DNA of 64,000 bases, taken from CAVUAF01 sp963739375 (GTDB taxonomy: Bacteria; Acidobacteriota; Terriglobia; Terriglobales; Acidobacteriaceae). The first letter of the stretch is position 1. Every line of letters starts with the position of its first letter. Below, in pieces: positions 1 through 10,341 of the stretch. Below the pieces are notes generated by a model. It was not told the origin of the DNA. It saw only the letters and a list, made by a program, of their open reading frames with translations, and searched no databases. The position numbers and the translations under genes were made by a program. Location: NCBI GenBank assembly GCA_963739375.1, contig CAVUAF010000014.1:1-64000 (forward strand). Direction: 5' to 3'.

Positions 1-326
1 CGTATCTCCCCGGGATCGAGCCCCAGGACCTTGCCCAGGACCTCTGCCGTGCTCTGCGGATCGCCGATCTCGCTGGGGACCGCAAACACCGAGTCCACCG
101 AAATCGACATCGCCAGCTCGTGGCCGCTGCGGTCGAAGATAATGCCGCGCCGCGGCGCCACCTCGATGGTGCGCTGCTGCTGCCGCTGCGCGCGCTGCGC
201 GAACTCCCCGTACCGCACCACCTGCAACTGCGCCAGCCGCGCGCAAATCCCCCCCGCCCATAGCACCAGCACCGCGCCGAAGATGTACAGGCGCGTCAGC
301 GACCGGTTTGCCTTCTGCTCTGCCAT
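1..326 (-). CDS. ftsI: FtsI/PBP2-type peptidoglycan transpeptidase, N-terminal part
   Basis: Division-specific class B penicillin-binding protein that cross-links septal peptidoglycan. Only the first 108 or so codons are present; the gene runs off the left edge. The protein starts MAEQKANRSLTRL, followed by one membrane segment (about residues 14-30). The start of the PBP dimerisation domain follows, with the family motif RRGIIFDRSG near residues 79-88 and ELAMSISVDSVFA after it. It is the last visible gene of the minus-strand mraZ-rsmH-ftsL-ftsI order of dcw clusters. It is separated from ftsL by 196 bases that contain an inverted octamer-repeat element. The catalytic SxxK lies outside the window. 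Confidence 0.9.
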   Translation of the reverse strand, partial: MAEQKANRSLTRLYIFGAVLVLWAGGICARLAQLQVVRYGEFAQRAQRQQQRTIEVAPRRGIIFDRSGHELAMSISVDSVFAVPSEIGDPQSTAEVLGKVLGLDPGEI

Positions 327-336
327 CGCCGCCAGG

Positions 337-405
337 CACCACGGAGCTACGGAGACACGGACAGGAGTTCCCTAGAGACCTCCGTGCCTCCGCGTCTCCG
401 TGGTG
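337..405. repeat. Inverted octamer-array element between ftsL and ftsI
   Basis: Left arm 337-360 holds three 8-base units (CACCACGG, AGCTACGG, AGACACGG). Right arm 380-405 holds CTCCGTGC, CTCCGCGT, CTCCGTGG, TG, which is the reverse complement of the same unit with a few mismatches. The loop is about 19 bases. The element fills most of the 196-base ftsL-ftsI gap just upstream of the ftsI start, so it would form a hairpin in the operon mRNA. The same unit recurs at 49082-49105, and a relative (CTTCGTGG) at 60378-60403 and 63935-63996. Confidence 0.75.
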
Positions 406-522
406 AATCGGAATTCTGAAAAGCGAACGGCGACTGGCTTAGAGGCCAGCCGCCGGCACATCGGTGAGCAACCCTGGTTCAAGTTCGCACCGAATCGGAC
501 GCAGCGCCCTGCGCTGCGCAAC

Positions 523-1041
523 TTAACGTCCCGTGGCAAAGTCCGGTGCCGTGGCCTGCGCCAGGATCGGCGCCGCCGGTTCGGCCGCCGGGCGGTCGAT
601 ACGCGCTACCTGCCCCACCTGCGGTGGCTGCAAGCCCATACCCCGCGCCAGCACGTCGATGCGCTCCGGGTCGCGCAGCGCCGCTTCTTCCAGCCGCAGT
701 TCGTGGTTCAGCTCCACCAGCGCATCGCGCTGCGTCTTCTGCGCCTCGATGCGATATCCGTACTCGATCGCGCCGAAATGCTGCCAGGCGTAGACGAACA
801 TCATCAGCATCAGCAGCCCGCAGGTCACGCCCAGCGTGCGCAGCTCGCGTGTCCGCGCCGGGTCGTGCACCCGCACCAGGCGCGAGTTGTCGATGGCCTT
901 GGTGAAGTAGATCTCGGGTGTGCCCGGTGCGGGCCCCGCCTGGGCGCGCGGTACAGCCGCCGCGCGCTGCGGTCTCGCCAGTCCCAGAACGCGCGACAGC
1001 CGCGCCGCCGGATAGCCCCACTGCAGAGCCCCGGCAGCCAT
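523..1041 (-). CDS. ftsL: FtsL-like cell division protein
   Basis: 172 residues. It has a cytoplasmic tail of about 70 residues and one membrane segment (LGVTCGLLMLMMFVYAW, about residues 70-86). A coiled-coil stretch follows, with regularly spaced hydrophobics (QRDALVELNHELRLEEAAL), then PERIDVLARGMGLQPP, a typical FtsL/DivIC ending. FtsL normally bridges FtsB/FtsQ and the FtsW-FtsI pair at the septum. Position between rsmH and ftsI supports the call, since FtsL sequences themselves are poorly conserved. The start codon overlaps the stop of an upstream small ORF by one base (TAATG), implying translational coupling. Confidence 0.85.
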   Translation of the reverse strand: MAAGALQWGYPAARLSRVLGLARPQRAAAVPRAQAGPAPGTPEIYFTKAIDNSRLVRVHDPARTRELRTLGVTCGLLMLMMFVYAWQHFGAIEYGYRIEAQKTQRDALVELNHELRLEEAALRDPERIDVLARGMGLQPPQVGQVARIDRPAAEPAAPILAQATAPDFATGR

Positions 1042-1199
1042 TACGCGACCCCGATCAGGGCCGCCGGCATGGGCTGCGTCTTGTACATCATCTGCGTCGC
1101 CTGCGGCTCCTCCATCAGCAGCAGGGGAGCCTCGTGCGTCGCCTCTTCGGCGCGTTCCACGGTTTCAATCAGCTCGTCAATCAGCGTTCCCTTCAGCAT
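1041..1199 (-). CDS. Small ORF (52 aa) coupled to ftsL
   Basis: This 52-residue ORF begins MLKGTLIDELIETVERAEEA and ends PMPAALIGVA. It has a near-perfect ribosome binding site, GGAGG five bases before the ATG, and its stop overlaps the ftsL start (TAATG). The first 20 residues would form an acidic amphipathic helix; there is no signal peptide or membrane segment. I do not recognise the family. The strong start signal and coupling argue for translation, either as a real small protein of the division cluster or as a leader that sets ftsL translation. No cysteine or metal motif is visible. Confidence 0.6.
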   Translation of the reverse strand: MLKGTLIDELIETVERAEEATHEAPLLLMEEPQATQMMYKTQPMPAALIGVA

Positions 1200-1374
1200 C
1201 TTCGCCTCCGTTGCCACCTGGACCCGGACACCTTTTCGGGGCGGCGCCGATGTAGGTCCTGTTGCAGCCGCCGCCTGGCGGCCCGACCCGGGAGGGTCTG
1301 GTTTCGCCCTGGTTCTGAGGCGGCGCCACCCCGAACTTGAAGCGCCCCGCGCGCAGCGGACCTCGGCGCGCCCT

Positions 1375-2310
1375 TTAACTCTTCTCCGCCGCGCGCAGCT
1401 TCGCGCTGCGGGCGCGGGGATTGTGCGCGATCTCGGCGTCGCTGGCCGTCACCGGTTTCTTCGTCAGCAGCCGGTAGACGCCGCGGTGTGCCCCGTCGCG
1501 CATCGCGTCCTTCACCCTGCGGTCCTCCAGCGAGTGGAAGCTGATCACCACCAGCCTCCCTCCCGGCCGCAGTACCCGGGGCGCCGCTCCCAGCAGCGCC
1601 TCCAGGTCTTCGAGTTCGCGGTTCACCCAAATTCGGATTGCTTGGAAGGTGCGCGTCGCGGGATGAATTCGCCGTTCTGCCTGATTCATTGGCCGGGCAG
1701 CGGCCGATATAACTTCGGCCAGATGAGCGGTCGTGCGTACCGGCCGCGCCCGAACAATGGCTCTGGCGATTCTCCGCGACCTCCTTTCCTCACCGAATTC
1801 GTAAATCAGATCGGCGAGCTCGCGCTCGTCGAGCCGATTTACCGCTTGATCGGCGGTGCGCTCTGCGCCTGGGTCCATGCGCATGTCCAGCGGACCCTCC
1901 GCCTGAAAACTAAAACCCCGCTCCGCCTTCCCGAGCTGCAGGGAACTGAGCCCCAGGTCGGCCAGGATGCCGTCGGCCGACGCGCTCTCCAGCTCCGCAA
2001 TCCTCGCGAAGCTTCCCTGCCGCAGCTCGATCTGCGGCCAGTCGCCGGCTGTTTCCGGCCCTGGCCTCAGCTGCTGGCGGGCGATCTCCAGCGCCGCGGG
2101 ATCCTTATCGCAGCCCATCAAACGACCCGCGGCGCCGAGGCACTTTGCGACTCCGGAACTGTGCCCACCTGCGCCCACGGTAGCGTCGATATACGTCCCA
2201 CCGCGCCGTACGGCTAAGAACTCGATCGCTTCGTTGTAAAGAACCGAAACATGGCCAGCCTCGCCATGCGCTCCCTCGGGAGCTTCTCCTTGCTGATCCC
2301 CGCCCCGCAT
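1375..2310 (-). CDS. rsmH: 16S rRNA (cytosine(1402)-N(4))-methyltransferase RsmH
   Basis: SAM-dependent methyltransferase that modifies C1402 of 16S rRNA in the ribosomal P site. The 311-residue length fits the family. Visible landmarks are HVSVLYNEAIEFL, the SAM-binding YIDATVGAGGHS, LADLGLSSLQL, GPLDMRMD, the stretch HPATRTFQAIRIWVN, and VISFHSLEDRRVKDAM near the C terminus. It lies 46 bases downstream of mraZ on the same strand, as in most dcw clusters. The first 20 residues before HVSVL are weakly conserved, so the exact start is uncertain. About 175 untranslated bases follow before the small ORF. Confidence 0.97.
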   Translation of the reverse strand: MRGGDQQGEAPEGAHGEAGHVSVLYNEAIEFLAVRRGGTYIDATVGAGGHSSGVAKCLGAAGRLMGCDKDPAALEIARQQLRPGPETAGDWPQIELRQGSFARIAELESASADGILADLGLSSLQLGKAERGFSFQAEGPLDMRMDPGAERTADQAVNRLDERELADLIYEFGEERRSRRIARAIVRARPVRTTAHLAEVISAAARPMNQAERRIHPATRTFQAIRIWVNRELEDLEALLGAAPRVLRPGGRLVVISFHSLEDRRVKDAMRDGAHRGVYRLLTKKPVTASDAEIAHNPRARSAKLRAAEKS

Positions 2311-2356
2311 TCACGCCCGACCCCGTCGGGCCGCCACTGACCCCAACTCGCGCTCG

Positions 2357-2797
2357 TCAGATTCCCAGCTCGTCCAGAGTCTTTTCATCCTCGGCCGTGA
2401 ACGGGGTCTCCTCGATCTCCCTGCGGAAGCCCTCCAGGTTCCGGACTTCCAGGTACGTCAACTGTCCCAGCACCGCGACGTCGCCCTTGATCTCCGCCGA
2501 GTCGCGCAGCAGCGCCGGCACCAGCAGCCGGTTCTGCCCATCCATCTCCACCACCTGCCCGTAGTAGTTGGTGCGGTTCAAGAACTTCTTCTTGGTGGGA
2601 TTGAAGGTCGATAGCCGCGACAGCTTCTCTTCCAGCCGCTGCCACTCCTCGAAGGGATACACCAAGGCACTCTTGCCATCGAGGCTGGTGATGTAAAACT
2701 GATTGCCGTATTTTTCGTCCACCACGCGCTTGAACTCGGCCGGCATTTTCAGCCGTCCTTTTTCGTCCACCCGCGTTGGGTGATTGCCACGAAACAT
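2357..2797 (-). CDS. mraZ: MraZ, transcriptional regulator of the dcw cluster
   Basis: 146 residues with two AbrB-like SpoVT/MraZ repeats. The first opens MFRGNHPTRVDEKGRLKMPA and contains the DExGR motif; the second contains VEMDGQNRLLVPALLR. MraZ is a ring-forming DNA-binding protein that represses its own operon by binding direct GTGG-type repeats. Such repeats lie about 190 bases upstream. First gene of the minus-strand division/cell wall cluster; rsmH follows after 46 bases. Confidence 0.97.
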   Translation of the reverse strand: MFRGNHPTRVDEKGRLKMPAEFKRVVDEKYGNQFYITSLDGKSALVYPFEEWQRLEEKLSRLSTFNPTKKKFLNRTNYYGQVVEMDGQNRLLVPALLRDSAEIKGDVAVLGQLTYLEVRNLEGFRREIEETPFTAEDEKTLDELGI

Positions 2798-2988
2798 GCG
2801 GCGCGCCCCTCTCTGGCGCTCGGAATCTGTTGGCGGCTGGCAAACCAGCCGCGGAGGCGAAAGCGGTCACCATGACGTCTACGGGCGGGCTTGCGGCGGC
2901 TTTTTCGACGATTCGCTCAGTCATGAAATCGGCGACCCTGCAACCTGAGCCCTCTCGGCCACTGCGCTCCACCGGCCGATTGTCTCGA

Positions 2989-3040
2989 CCACTTTCTACC
3001 ACTTTCGACCACATCCTACGCTGAAACCGTTTGCTGTCAA
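2989..3040 (-). promoter_or_regulatory. mraZ promoter with overlapping MraZ operator repeats
   Basis: On the minus strand, TTGACA (3040-3035) is followed after 16 bases by TAGGAT (3018-3013), a good housekeeping promoter. Directly downstream are three GTGG cores at exact 10-base spacing (3012-3009, 3002-2999, 2992-2989), each preceded by A/T and followed by T. This matches the known MraZ operator design of helically phased direct repeats. Their place over the transcription start predicts autorepression. The leader to the mraZ ATG would be about 200 bases; I see no gene in it. Confidence 0.8.
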
Positions 3041-3162
3041 CACCTTTTTTGGACCCCTTGGGACAGTAACGGACTAGGTACGCGGAACCCCAACCGCTTT
3101 GGCAAGCGGCCTCCGCCCCCCACTAGGAATGGCGTTTACTGTGGTGGTTCCCTCGCTTCTCT

Positions 3163-3560
3163 TTGCTGGTGTAGCCCGGCCGGTGTAGCCCGGCCGCCCT
3201 CGGCCGGACCCGCCTCCCCCCCCCAGCCCTGTACCTCCGCCCCGAAACACCGGAACCCTGTGGACGCGGGCGACTCGCCCGCGTTTCTCTCTGCCGGTGT
3301 AGCCCGGCCGCCCCCGGCCGGGCAGTCGTATAGGTGCATGGCGCCTCCCGCCGCCTAACCTCGGCCCCGCGCCGGAGGCGCGGCAGAAAAATAGCCCCGG
3401 GCGTAAGCCCGGGGTTGGGGACAATGGAAATTCTGAGCTGGCCCTATCCGGCGACACCAGCCGAAGGACCAGCGCGCGTAGCGCGCGGCACATCTGTAGC
3501 CCACGGCGTAAGCCGTGGGTCCGCGTGGCACCAGACCCCAAGCCCGCTTTAGCGGGCGAC
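3163..3560. repeat. Mosaic of GC-rich palindromic (REP-like) repeats
   Basis: Gene-free stretch between mraZ and the DUF58 gene. It contains the REP palindrome GCGGGCGACTCGCCCGC (about 3277-3293) followed by CGTTTCTCTCTGCCGGTGTA. It also holds TGTAGCCCGGCCG-type hairpins, a CCCGGGC-GTAA-GCCCGGG hairpin (about 3395-3412), a CCCACGGC-GTAA-GCCGTGGG hairpin (about 3500-3520) and GCCCGCT-TT-AGCGGGC (about 3543-3558). The same modules recur in the same order at 12440-13000. No ORF here has coding character. The hairpins may also act as terminators for DUF58 on the minus strand. Confidence 0.8.
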
Positions 3561-3566
3561 ACCACG

Positions 3567-3594
3567 CCGACGACCGACGACCGAAGACCGACGA
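3567..3594. repeat. Heptamer tandem array, single arm
   Basis: Four 7-base units (CCGACGA, CCGACGA, CCGAAGA, CCGACGA) directly beside the stop codon of the DUF58 gene (3606). No convincing inverted partner is visible nearby, so this may be half of a decayed element of the kind seen at 10256 and 27688. Confidence 0.6.
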
Positions 3595-3605
3595 CTGCCC
3601 TGGGC

Positions 3606-4996
3606 TCAGTCCTGCAGAAACACGAAGTATGCCCCCGCCCACAGCGCCGTAGGGATGCTGCCGCGTTCGCGCGCGGTGATGACCACGTTGAATTCGTCCT
3701 GGCTCGAGGTCAGCGATTCGATGCTCGCCGCGCTCGCCGCCGGCGCCATCAGGGCCAGGTGCGTCAGGAAGCCGAAGAGGTCGCCCGCGGCGCGAAATCC
3801 CTGCGTGGCGAAGCTGAGCTGCGTGTTCTCCTCGGCGAAGTGCCAGGCCAGCGACGCCGCCAACTCCACCCCGCGTTCGTACCCGGCATCGCTCACTGTC
3901 CCGGGCGCCGGATTGTCGAAGACGATGCGCAGCCGCCGTTCGTCTTCCCGCGTGAACTCCCGCACCTTCAGCGACTGCGATTTCGCGCTCGCCTTCCAGT
4001 CCACGTGCCGCGCCGAGTCCCCCGGCATGTGTTCGCGGATGCGGTACAGGTCGTGCCCGCGCCCGGCAACGAACACCTCGCATTCCCCGGTCAGCATGGG
4101 CAGGATTTCCAGCAGCTCGTCGGTGGCCTCGACCGAGGGGAATGCGATCACTTCGCGCCGCAACGGCACCCGCCGGGTCTTCACCAGAAAGGAGAACGGA
4201 AACCGGGTCGCCAGCCCCAGCGCGTCCTGCTGATAGCGGCCGCGCCGCGCGAAGTTCAGCTCCACGTCCGCCGTGCCCGTGGCCTGCGGCGGCACGTACT
4301 GGAAGTACACCGGCGTCTCCAGGATGGGCTTCACCGGCGGCGCCGGCGCCCGCGCCCGCAGGGCCAGGTCGGGCCACCGTACCCACTGCCGTTCCGGCGG
4401 GCGGTCGGAGGGAAACGTAAACACCGAGCGCTCCCAGTGCCAGCGCCGCCCGCGCCGCGCCGCTTTCGGCGGCACGATCGAGACCGAGAACGCCGGCCCC
4501 AGCATCCGCTGGTTGCGCAGCCGGAAGCGCGCCATCACCGGCCGCCGCGCGAACACCTGCGCCGGCAGCACCGCTTCCACTTCCAGCCCGCGCAGCATCC
4601 CCGCCGACACCGCCCCCGAGACCAGGATCGCCGCCAGCATCGCCGACACCACGATGAACAGCAGGTTGTTCCCCGTGTTCAGCGCCGCGATCACGATGAT
4701 CAAAATGACCCCGAGGTACACCACGCCTTCACCGGTCACGTCGTAGTCGAAGACGTCGCGTACCCGCGCCACCACTACGCGCCGCGCCAGGTACGGCACC
4801 GTCGTCAGCCCCACCACGCCCGCCACCAGCAGCGCCAGCGACGCCAGCAGCGCCGTCATCCACAGGTTGCCCGCCATGCGGTAGGCGGTGGAAAAAATCG
4901 CCGCCGCAAACGCCAGCGACAGCCCCGCCAGCGCCCCAAAAAAGCGCACCCAGGCGCCCCGGTCAATGTGGCTGAGAGCGGTTTTGACGAAGGTGA

Positions 4997-5000
<4 letters not shown>
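3606..5000 (-). CDS. DUF58 domain-containing membrane protein
   Basis: 464 residues. Two N-terminal membrane hairpins (about residues 17-70 and 90-135) are followed by a beta-rich region and then the DUF58 core (about 300-420), including the hallmark RIREHMPGDSARHVDWKASAKS. DUF58 proteins have a von Willebrand A-like fold and usually work with a MoxR AAA+ ATPase; no moxR is present here. The start overlaps the murB stop by four bases, so it is probably translationally coupled to murB. Role unknown; a cell-envelope function is suggested only by context. Confidence 0.85.
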
Positions 5001-6065
<1,065 letters not shown>

Positions 6066-6082
<17 letters not shown>

Positions 6083-7208
6083 CGTCGGTCGGGCGATGCA
6101 GCACGCGCAGCGAGTGCGTTTTGACGATCAGCCACACCTCGCTGCCGGGCGCCAGGGCCAGCGCCGTGCGCGCCGCCGGCGTGAGATGAACTTCAAACCG
6201 CGCTCCGCAATCCACCTGCGCCACCACCATGTAGTCGGCCTCCCGCAGCTCCGCGATCTGCCCCCGCAGTATGTTGCGCGCGCTGATTTTCTGCGGTTCC
6301 GCCGTCGCCAGCAGGATGTCGCCGGCCCGCACCCCCACCCGCACCCGGGCTCCCGCCTCGGCCCGCCCGAGCGGCAGCTCCAGCGTCGGGCCCGACGCCG
6401 CGATGCGGCACGTCATCGTTCCCGACCGCGGATGCAGCTCCATGACCTGCCCGTCGAAAATGTTTTCGTAGCCCGCGAGTTGCGCCACGCTCTCGCGCGC
6501 CGGCGCCTCCAGCGCCTCCTGCGGCGTCCCCGTCCCCGCTACCTTCCCGTTCTCCAGCACCAGCACCCGCTCCGCCAGCGCAAACACTTCCTCGCGACTG
6601 TGCGTGACGTACACGATGGGGACGCGCCGCTGCTCGTTCCAGCGCCGCAGGTCCGCGACCAGCAGCGCTTTGGTCGCCGCATCCAGCCCTGAGAGCGGCT
6701 CATCCAGCAGCACCGCGCGCGGCTCCACCACCAGCGCCCGCGCCAGCGCCACCCGTTGCCGCTCGCCTCCGGAAAGCTGCGCCGGCTTGCGTCCCAGCTG
6801 GTCGCCGATCCCGAATGCCAACGCCATCTCCCGCACCCGCCGCTCGCGCTCGGCGGACTCGCGTCCGCGGAGCCCATAGCCGATGTTCTGTGCCGCGGTG
6901 AGATGCGGAAACAGCGCCAGGTCCTGGAACAGGTACGCAAGCCGCCGCTGCGCCACCGGAACATTCACTCCTGCCGCGGCGTCGAACCACGTCTCGTCGC
7001 CCAGCGCGATGCGCCCGCTTTCCGGTTCCGTCAGCCCCGCGATCGCGTCCAGCAGCGTCGTCTTGCCGGCTCCCGACGCGCCAAACAGTACGCTCACCCC
7101 GGGCGGGAAACTGGCCGCAACCTCCAGTCGAAACCCGCCCGCCGCCGACGCATAGCTCTTCGTCACCCGCACCGCGAGCGCCGCGTTCTCTCCTCCGGCT
7201 AGGTTCAT
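6066..7208 (-). CDS. modC: Molybdate ABC transporter ATP-binding protein ModC
   Basis: ATPase of the molybdate importer, 380 residues from the chosen start. Walker A GASGAGKTT (about 43-51), Q-loop YLFQD, signature LSGGERQR, Walker B AVLLDEPLSGLD, and the switch His in YVTHSREEV. A C-terminal MOP/TOBE-type molybdate-binding domain starts near ARNILRGQI. I chose ATG at 7208 because it overlaps the modB stop as ATGA; an in-frame ATG 21 bases upstream would overlap modB more deeply. Third gene of modA-modB-modC. Confidence 0.93.
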
Positions 7209-7864
7209 CGGAATGGCCACACTGCCCACACCCGCCGGTTCAACCCATACACCAGCGACAGGATGCAGAAGGAAACCGCCAGCAGCGCCGCCGCCGTCTG
7301 GTTGGCGCCGGCAAAGTTGAATGCCTGCACGTCGTCATAGATGGCGATTGAGACCGTGCGCGTCACCCCCGGAATGTTTCCCCCGACCATCAACACCACG
7401 CCAAATTCTCCCAGCGTATGCGCGAAGCTGAGTGCGAATCCGGTCACCAGCCCGGGCAGCGACAGCGGCGCCACCACGCGGCGAAAGGTCTCGCCGCGCC
7501 CCGCGCCCAGCACCGCCGACGCGTCCAGCAGCCGCCGGTCCACGGCGCTGAAGCTCGCCGCGAACGGCTGCACCGCAAACGGCAGGCTGTAGACCACCGA
7601 CCCGATTACCAGTCCGGTAAACGTAAATGCCAGCGGATATCCCAGGCGCCCCAGCGGTCCGCCCGCACCCACCAGCAGCAGCACGTAGAACCCCAGCACC
7701 GTCGGCGGCAGAACGATGGGCAGGGCCACCACCGCTTCCACCAGAAACCTCCAGCGCGCGCGCGAAAACGCGATCCAGTAGGCAATCGGCACTCCCAGCG
7801 CCAGCAGCACCGCCGCCGTCACCCCCGCCAGCCGCAACGACAACGCAAACGCCTGCCAGTTCAC
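7205..7864 (-). CDS. modB: Molybdate ABC transporter permease ModB
   Basis: 219 residues with about five or six membrane helices. The BPD_transp_1 EAA loop reads DASAVLGAGRGETFRRVVAPLSLPGLVTG, followed by the ModB hallmark FAHTLGEFGVVLMVGGNIPG. The start overlaps the modA stop by four bases and the stop overlaps modC by four, so the three genes form one tight operon delivering molybdate for molybdopterin enzymes. None of those enzymes is in the window. Confidence 0.94.
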   Translation of the reverse strand: MNWQAFALSLRLAGVTAAVLLALGVPIAYWIAFSRARWRFLVEAVVALPIVLPPTVLGFYVLLLVGAGGPLGRLGYPLAFTFTGLVIGSVVYSLPFAVQPFAASFSAVDRRLLDASAVLGAGRGETFRRVVAPLSLPGLVTGFALSFAHTLGEFGVVLMVGGNIPGVTRTVSIAIYDDVQAFNFAGANQTAAALLAVSFCILSLVYGLNRRVWAVWPFR

Positions 7865-8715
7865 GGTTGTCCCTTTCCCTGCCCCGCCGGCGGATCGAGA
7901 AACCCGTGCCGCCGCAGCATCTTCCGCCCTGCCTCGCTGCGCACGAAATCCAGAAAGCGCTCCGCCTCGCCGCGCGCCGCCGCGCGGCTCAACACCACCG
8001 CCGACTGCACCAGCGGCGGATACATCTCCTGTGGCACCACCCAGTACCGCCCCGCCTGCGCCAGTTCCGGCGTCTGCGCCAGCGAGCGCGAAATCAGCCC
8101 CGCCTGCGCATCGCCCGTGCGCACAAACTGTGCCGCCTGCGCTACGTTTTCCCCCAGCACCAGCCGGGCTCTTACTTTTTCGTAAATCCCCGCGTGGCGC
8201 AACGCCGCCTCCGCCGCCCGGCCATAGGGCGCATGCGCCGGATTCGCCAGCGAAATCTTGCTCACGTTGGGGGAGGTCAGGGCGTCTAACTGACGGTGTT
8301 CCAGGTCCAGTTGCACTCCCTTGGGAACGTAAACCACCAGTTCCCCCACCGCGTACGGGATGAGCGACGCGGGCACCGCCAGCCCGGCTTGCACCAGGCG
8401 TTGCGGATACTCCGCATCCGCTGAAAAGAAAAGGTCGAAAGGAGCGCCATTCTGAATCTGCGCGTACAGGTTCCCCGAAGACCCCAGCGTAATCCGCACG
8501 GAAGTGCCGGTTTGGTGCTCGAACTCACTCGCCAGGTCGCGCAGCGCGAAGGTCAGGTCCGCCGCCGCCGCCACGGTCAGCGTGCCCGGCTCGCGCGCGT
8601 ACAGCAGGCTGCTGGCCAGGGCCAACAGCAGCAGCAGCCCGCCCCTGGATCTGGGTCCAGCTCGTCCGGGCGGCGCCGAAAAATTTGCCGCGTTACCGCA
8701 ACTTACGCCACACAT
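7861..8715 (-). CDS. modA: Molybdate-binding periplasmic protein ModA
   Basis: 284 residues. Signal peptide LLLLLALASSLLYA (about residues 20-33), then the ModA core LTVAAAADLTFALRDLASEF, the ligand-site GSSGNLYAQI and APFDLFFSADAEYPQRL, and late SRAAARGEAERFLDFV. The ATG at 8715 is preceded by AAGGAG at about ten bases; a longer in-frame ORF to 8811 lacks signal character. It is divergent from macA, with an intergenic region of only 83 bases that must hold both promoters. I could not identify a ModE site with confidence. Confidence 0.92.
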   Translation of the reverse strand: MCGVSCGNAANFSAPPGRAGPRSRGGLLLLLALASSLLYAREPGTLTVAAAADLTFALRDLASEFEHQTGTSVRITLGSSGNLYAQIQNGAPFDLFFSADAEYPQRLVQAGLAVPASLIPYAVGELVVYVPKGVQLDLEHRQLDALTSPNVSKISLANPAHAPYGRAAEAALRHAGIYEKVRARLVLGENVAQAAQFVRTGDAQAGLISRSLAQTPELAQAGRYWVVPQEMYPPLVQSAVVLSRAAARGEAERFLDFVRSEAGRKMLRRHGFLDPPAGQGKGQP

Positions 8716-8798
8716 TACGGGTTTGCTCCTTGTGCCCTTTGTGTCACAATGAGTCCTTCCTTTGTTAGTTTTCATCCAACAATGATGGGGATGCACCT

Positions 8799-10243
8799 TT
8801 GAAATTCTCAACCAAATGGCTGGTTATTGCGGGCGCCATTATAGCCGTCGGGCTGTTTGCCGCCTTCGCTCTGAACCGCAAGGACAAGACCCAGTACTTC
8901 ACGGCGCCGGTGTCGCGCGGTGACATCCGCTCCGTGGTCGAGGCCACCGGCACCATCAACGCCGTCACTTCCGTGCAGGTGGGCTCGCAGGTTTCCGGCA
9001 CCATCGAGAAGCTGGCCGCCGACTTCAACTCGCAAGTCAAGAAAGGGCAGATCATCGCCCAACTCGATCAGTCGCTCATCCAGGGAGCGCTGTTGCAGGC
9101 CCGCGCCGACCTCGAGAACGCCAACGCCAACCTCGTGGCCGCTCGTGCCAACCTGGAAAAGTCCAAGGCCACCCTGGTCCAGACCAAGGCTGACTTCGAG
9201 CGCACCCGGTCGCTCGCGCAGGAAGGCGTCATGAGCCAGCAGCAGCTCGACCTGGCGCAGGCCAACTACGACGCGGCGGTGGCCACCGTGAATGCTTCCC
9301 AGGCCTCTCTGGTCCAGGGGCAAGCGCAGGTGTCGCAGCGCCAGGCCGCGGTCTCCGTGGCCCAGACCAACCTCGACCACACCATCATTCGCGCTCCCGT
9401 CGACGGCACCGTGATCGCCCGCAACGTCGACGTCGGCCAGACCGTCGCCGCTTCCCTGCAGGCGCCCACCCTTTTCACCATCGCCCAGGACCTCACCCAG
9501 ATGCTGGTCTACACCAAGACCGACGAGGCCGACGTGGGCATGATCCAGCCCGGCCAGCGCGTCACCTTCAAGGTGGACGCCTTCCCCAAGGACCAGTTCT
9601 TCGGCCGCGTCCAGCAGGTGCGCATGAACGCCACCATGGTGCAGAACGTGGTCACCTACGACACCATCATCGCCTTCGACAATCCCGACCTCAAGCTCTT
9701 CCCGGGCATGACCGCCTATGTGACCGTGCCCGTCTCCGTCGCCCGCGACGTCTTGCGTGTCCCCAACGGCGCCCTGCGCTACAAGCCCGACATGACCGCC
9801 GACCAGGTGCAGGCGCTCTACAAGAAGTTCGGCATCGAGACCGGCAGTAGTGCCCAGCGTAAAGGTGCGGGCGGCGGGTCGGGCGGCGCTGCCACGCGCG
9901 CTTCGGGCGCACCAGGTGGCGGCCAGTTCGCCGGCAGCGCTCGCAGCGGCCAGGGCGGCGGGGCCAGTCCGGGGGGCGGGGGGGCGGCATGATGGCCCGC
10001 GACCAGCAACAGGACACCGCCATCCTTTGGAAGCGGCTTCCCGACAAGTCTCTGGAGCCGGTGCAGGTGCGGATCGGCATTACCGACCACACCGTCACCG
10101 AGGTCGCGCAGCTCCTGAAAGGCACGCTGAAGGAAGCCGACGAGTTGGTGGTCGGCGCTACCAGCGGCGCCAGCTCGGCTAGCCGTCCGCCGGGTATGGG
10201 CGGTACGGGCGGATTCGGCGGCGGACGTCCGCCGGGCCGCTAG
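8799..10243 (+). CDS. macA: MacA-like periplasmic efflux adaptor (frameshifted near the 3' end)
   Basis: Membrane-fusion protein linking a MacB ABC transporter to an outer-membrane channel. TTG start at 8799, N-terminal anchor (WLVIAGAIIAVGLFAAF), then barrel-sandwich hybrid halves (VEATGTINAVTSVQVGSQVSG; DHTIIRAPVDGTVIARNVDVGQTV). They enclose a long coiled coil (about residues 90-185) and a beta-barrel follows. Frame 1 ends at 9992 inside a G-rich run (GGGGGGCGGGGGGG). The remaining adaptor C terminus, IGITDHTVTEVAQLLKGTLK, continues in another frame to 10243. The break in the homopolymer is probably a sequencing error, though slippage-based variation is possible. Confidence 0.88.
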
Positions 10244-10255
10244 GCGATAACTCGT

Positions 10256-10332
10256 CGTTGGCTCTTGGTCGTTGGTCGTTGGCGGGCAGGCGCCCTGCTT
10301 CTGCTGACGGCCGAAGACCAGCGACCAGCGAC
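10256..10332. repeat. Inverted heptamer-array element between macA and macB
   Basis: Left arm 10256-10283 is four 7-base units (CGTTGGC, TCTTGGT, CGTTGGT, CGTTGGC). Right arm 10310-10332 (GCCGAAG, ACCAGCG, ACCAGCG, AC) is its approximate inverted complement. The loop is about 26 bases and codes nothing. It begins 13 bases after the macA stop and ends 10 bases before the macB ATPase ATG, so it forms the whole spacer of the operon. Confidence 0.8.
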
Positions 10333-10341
10333 ATTCTTTTT

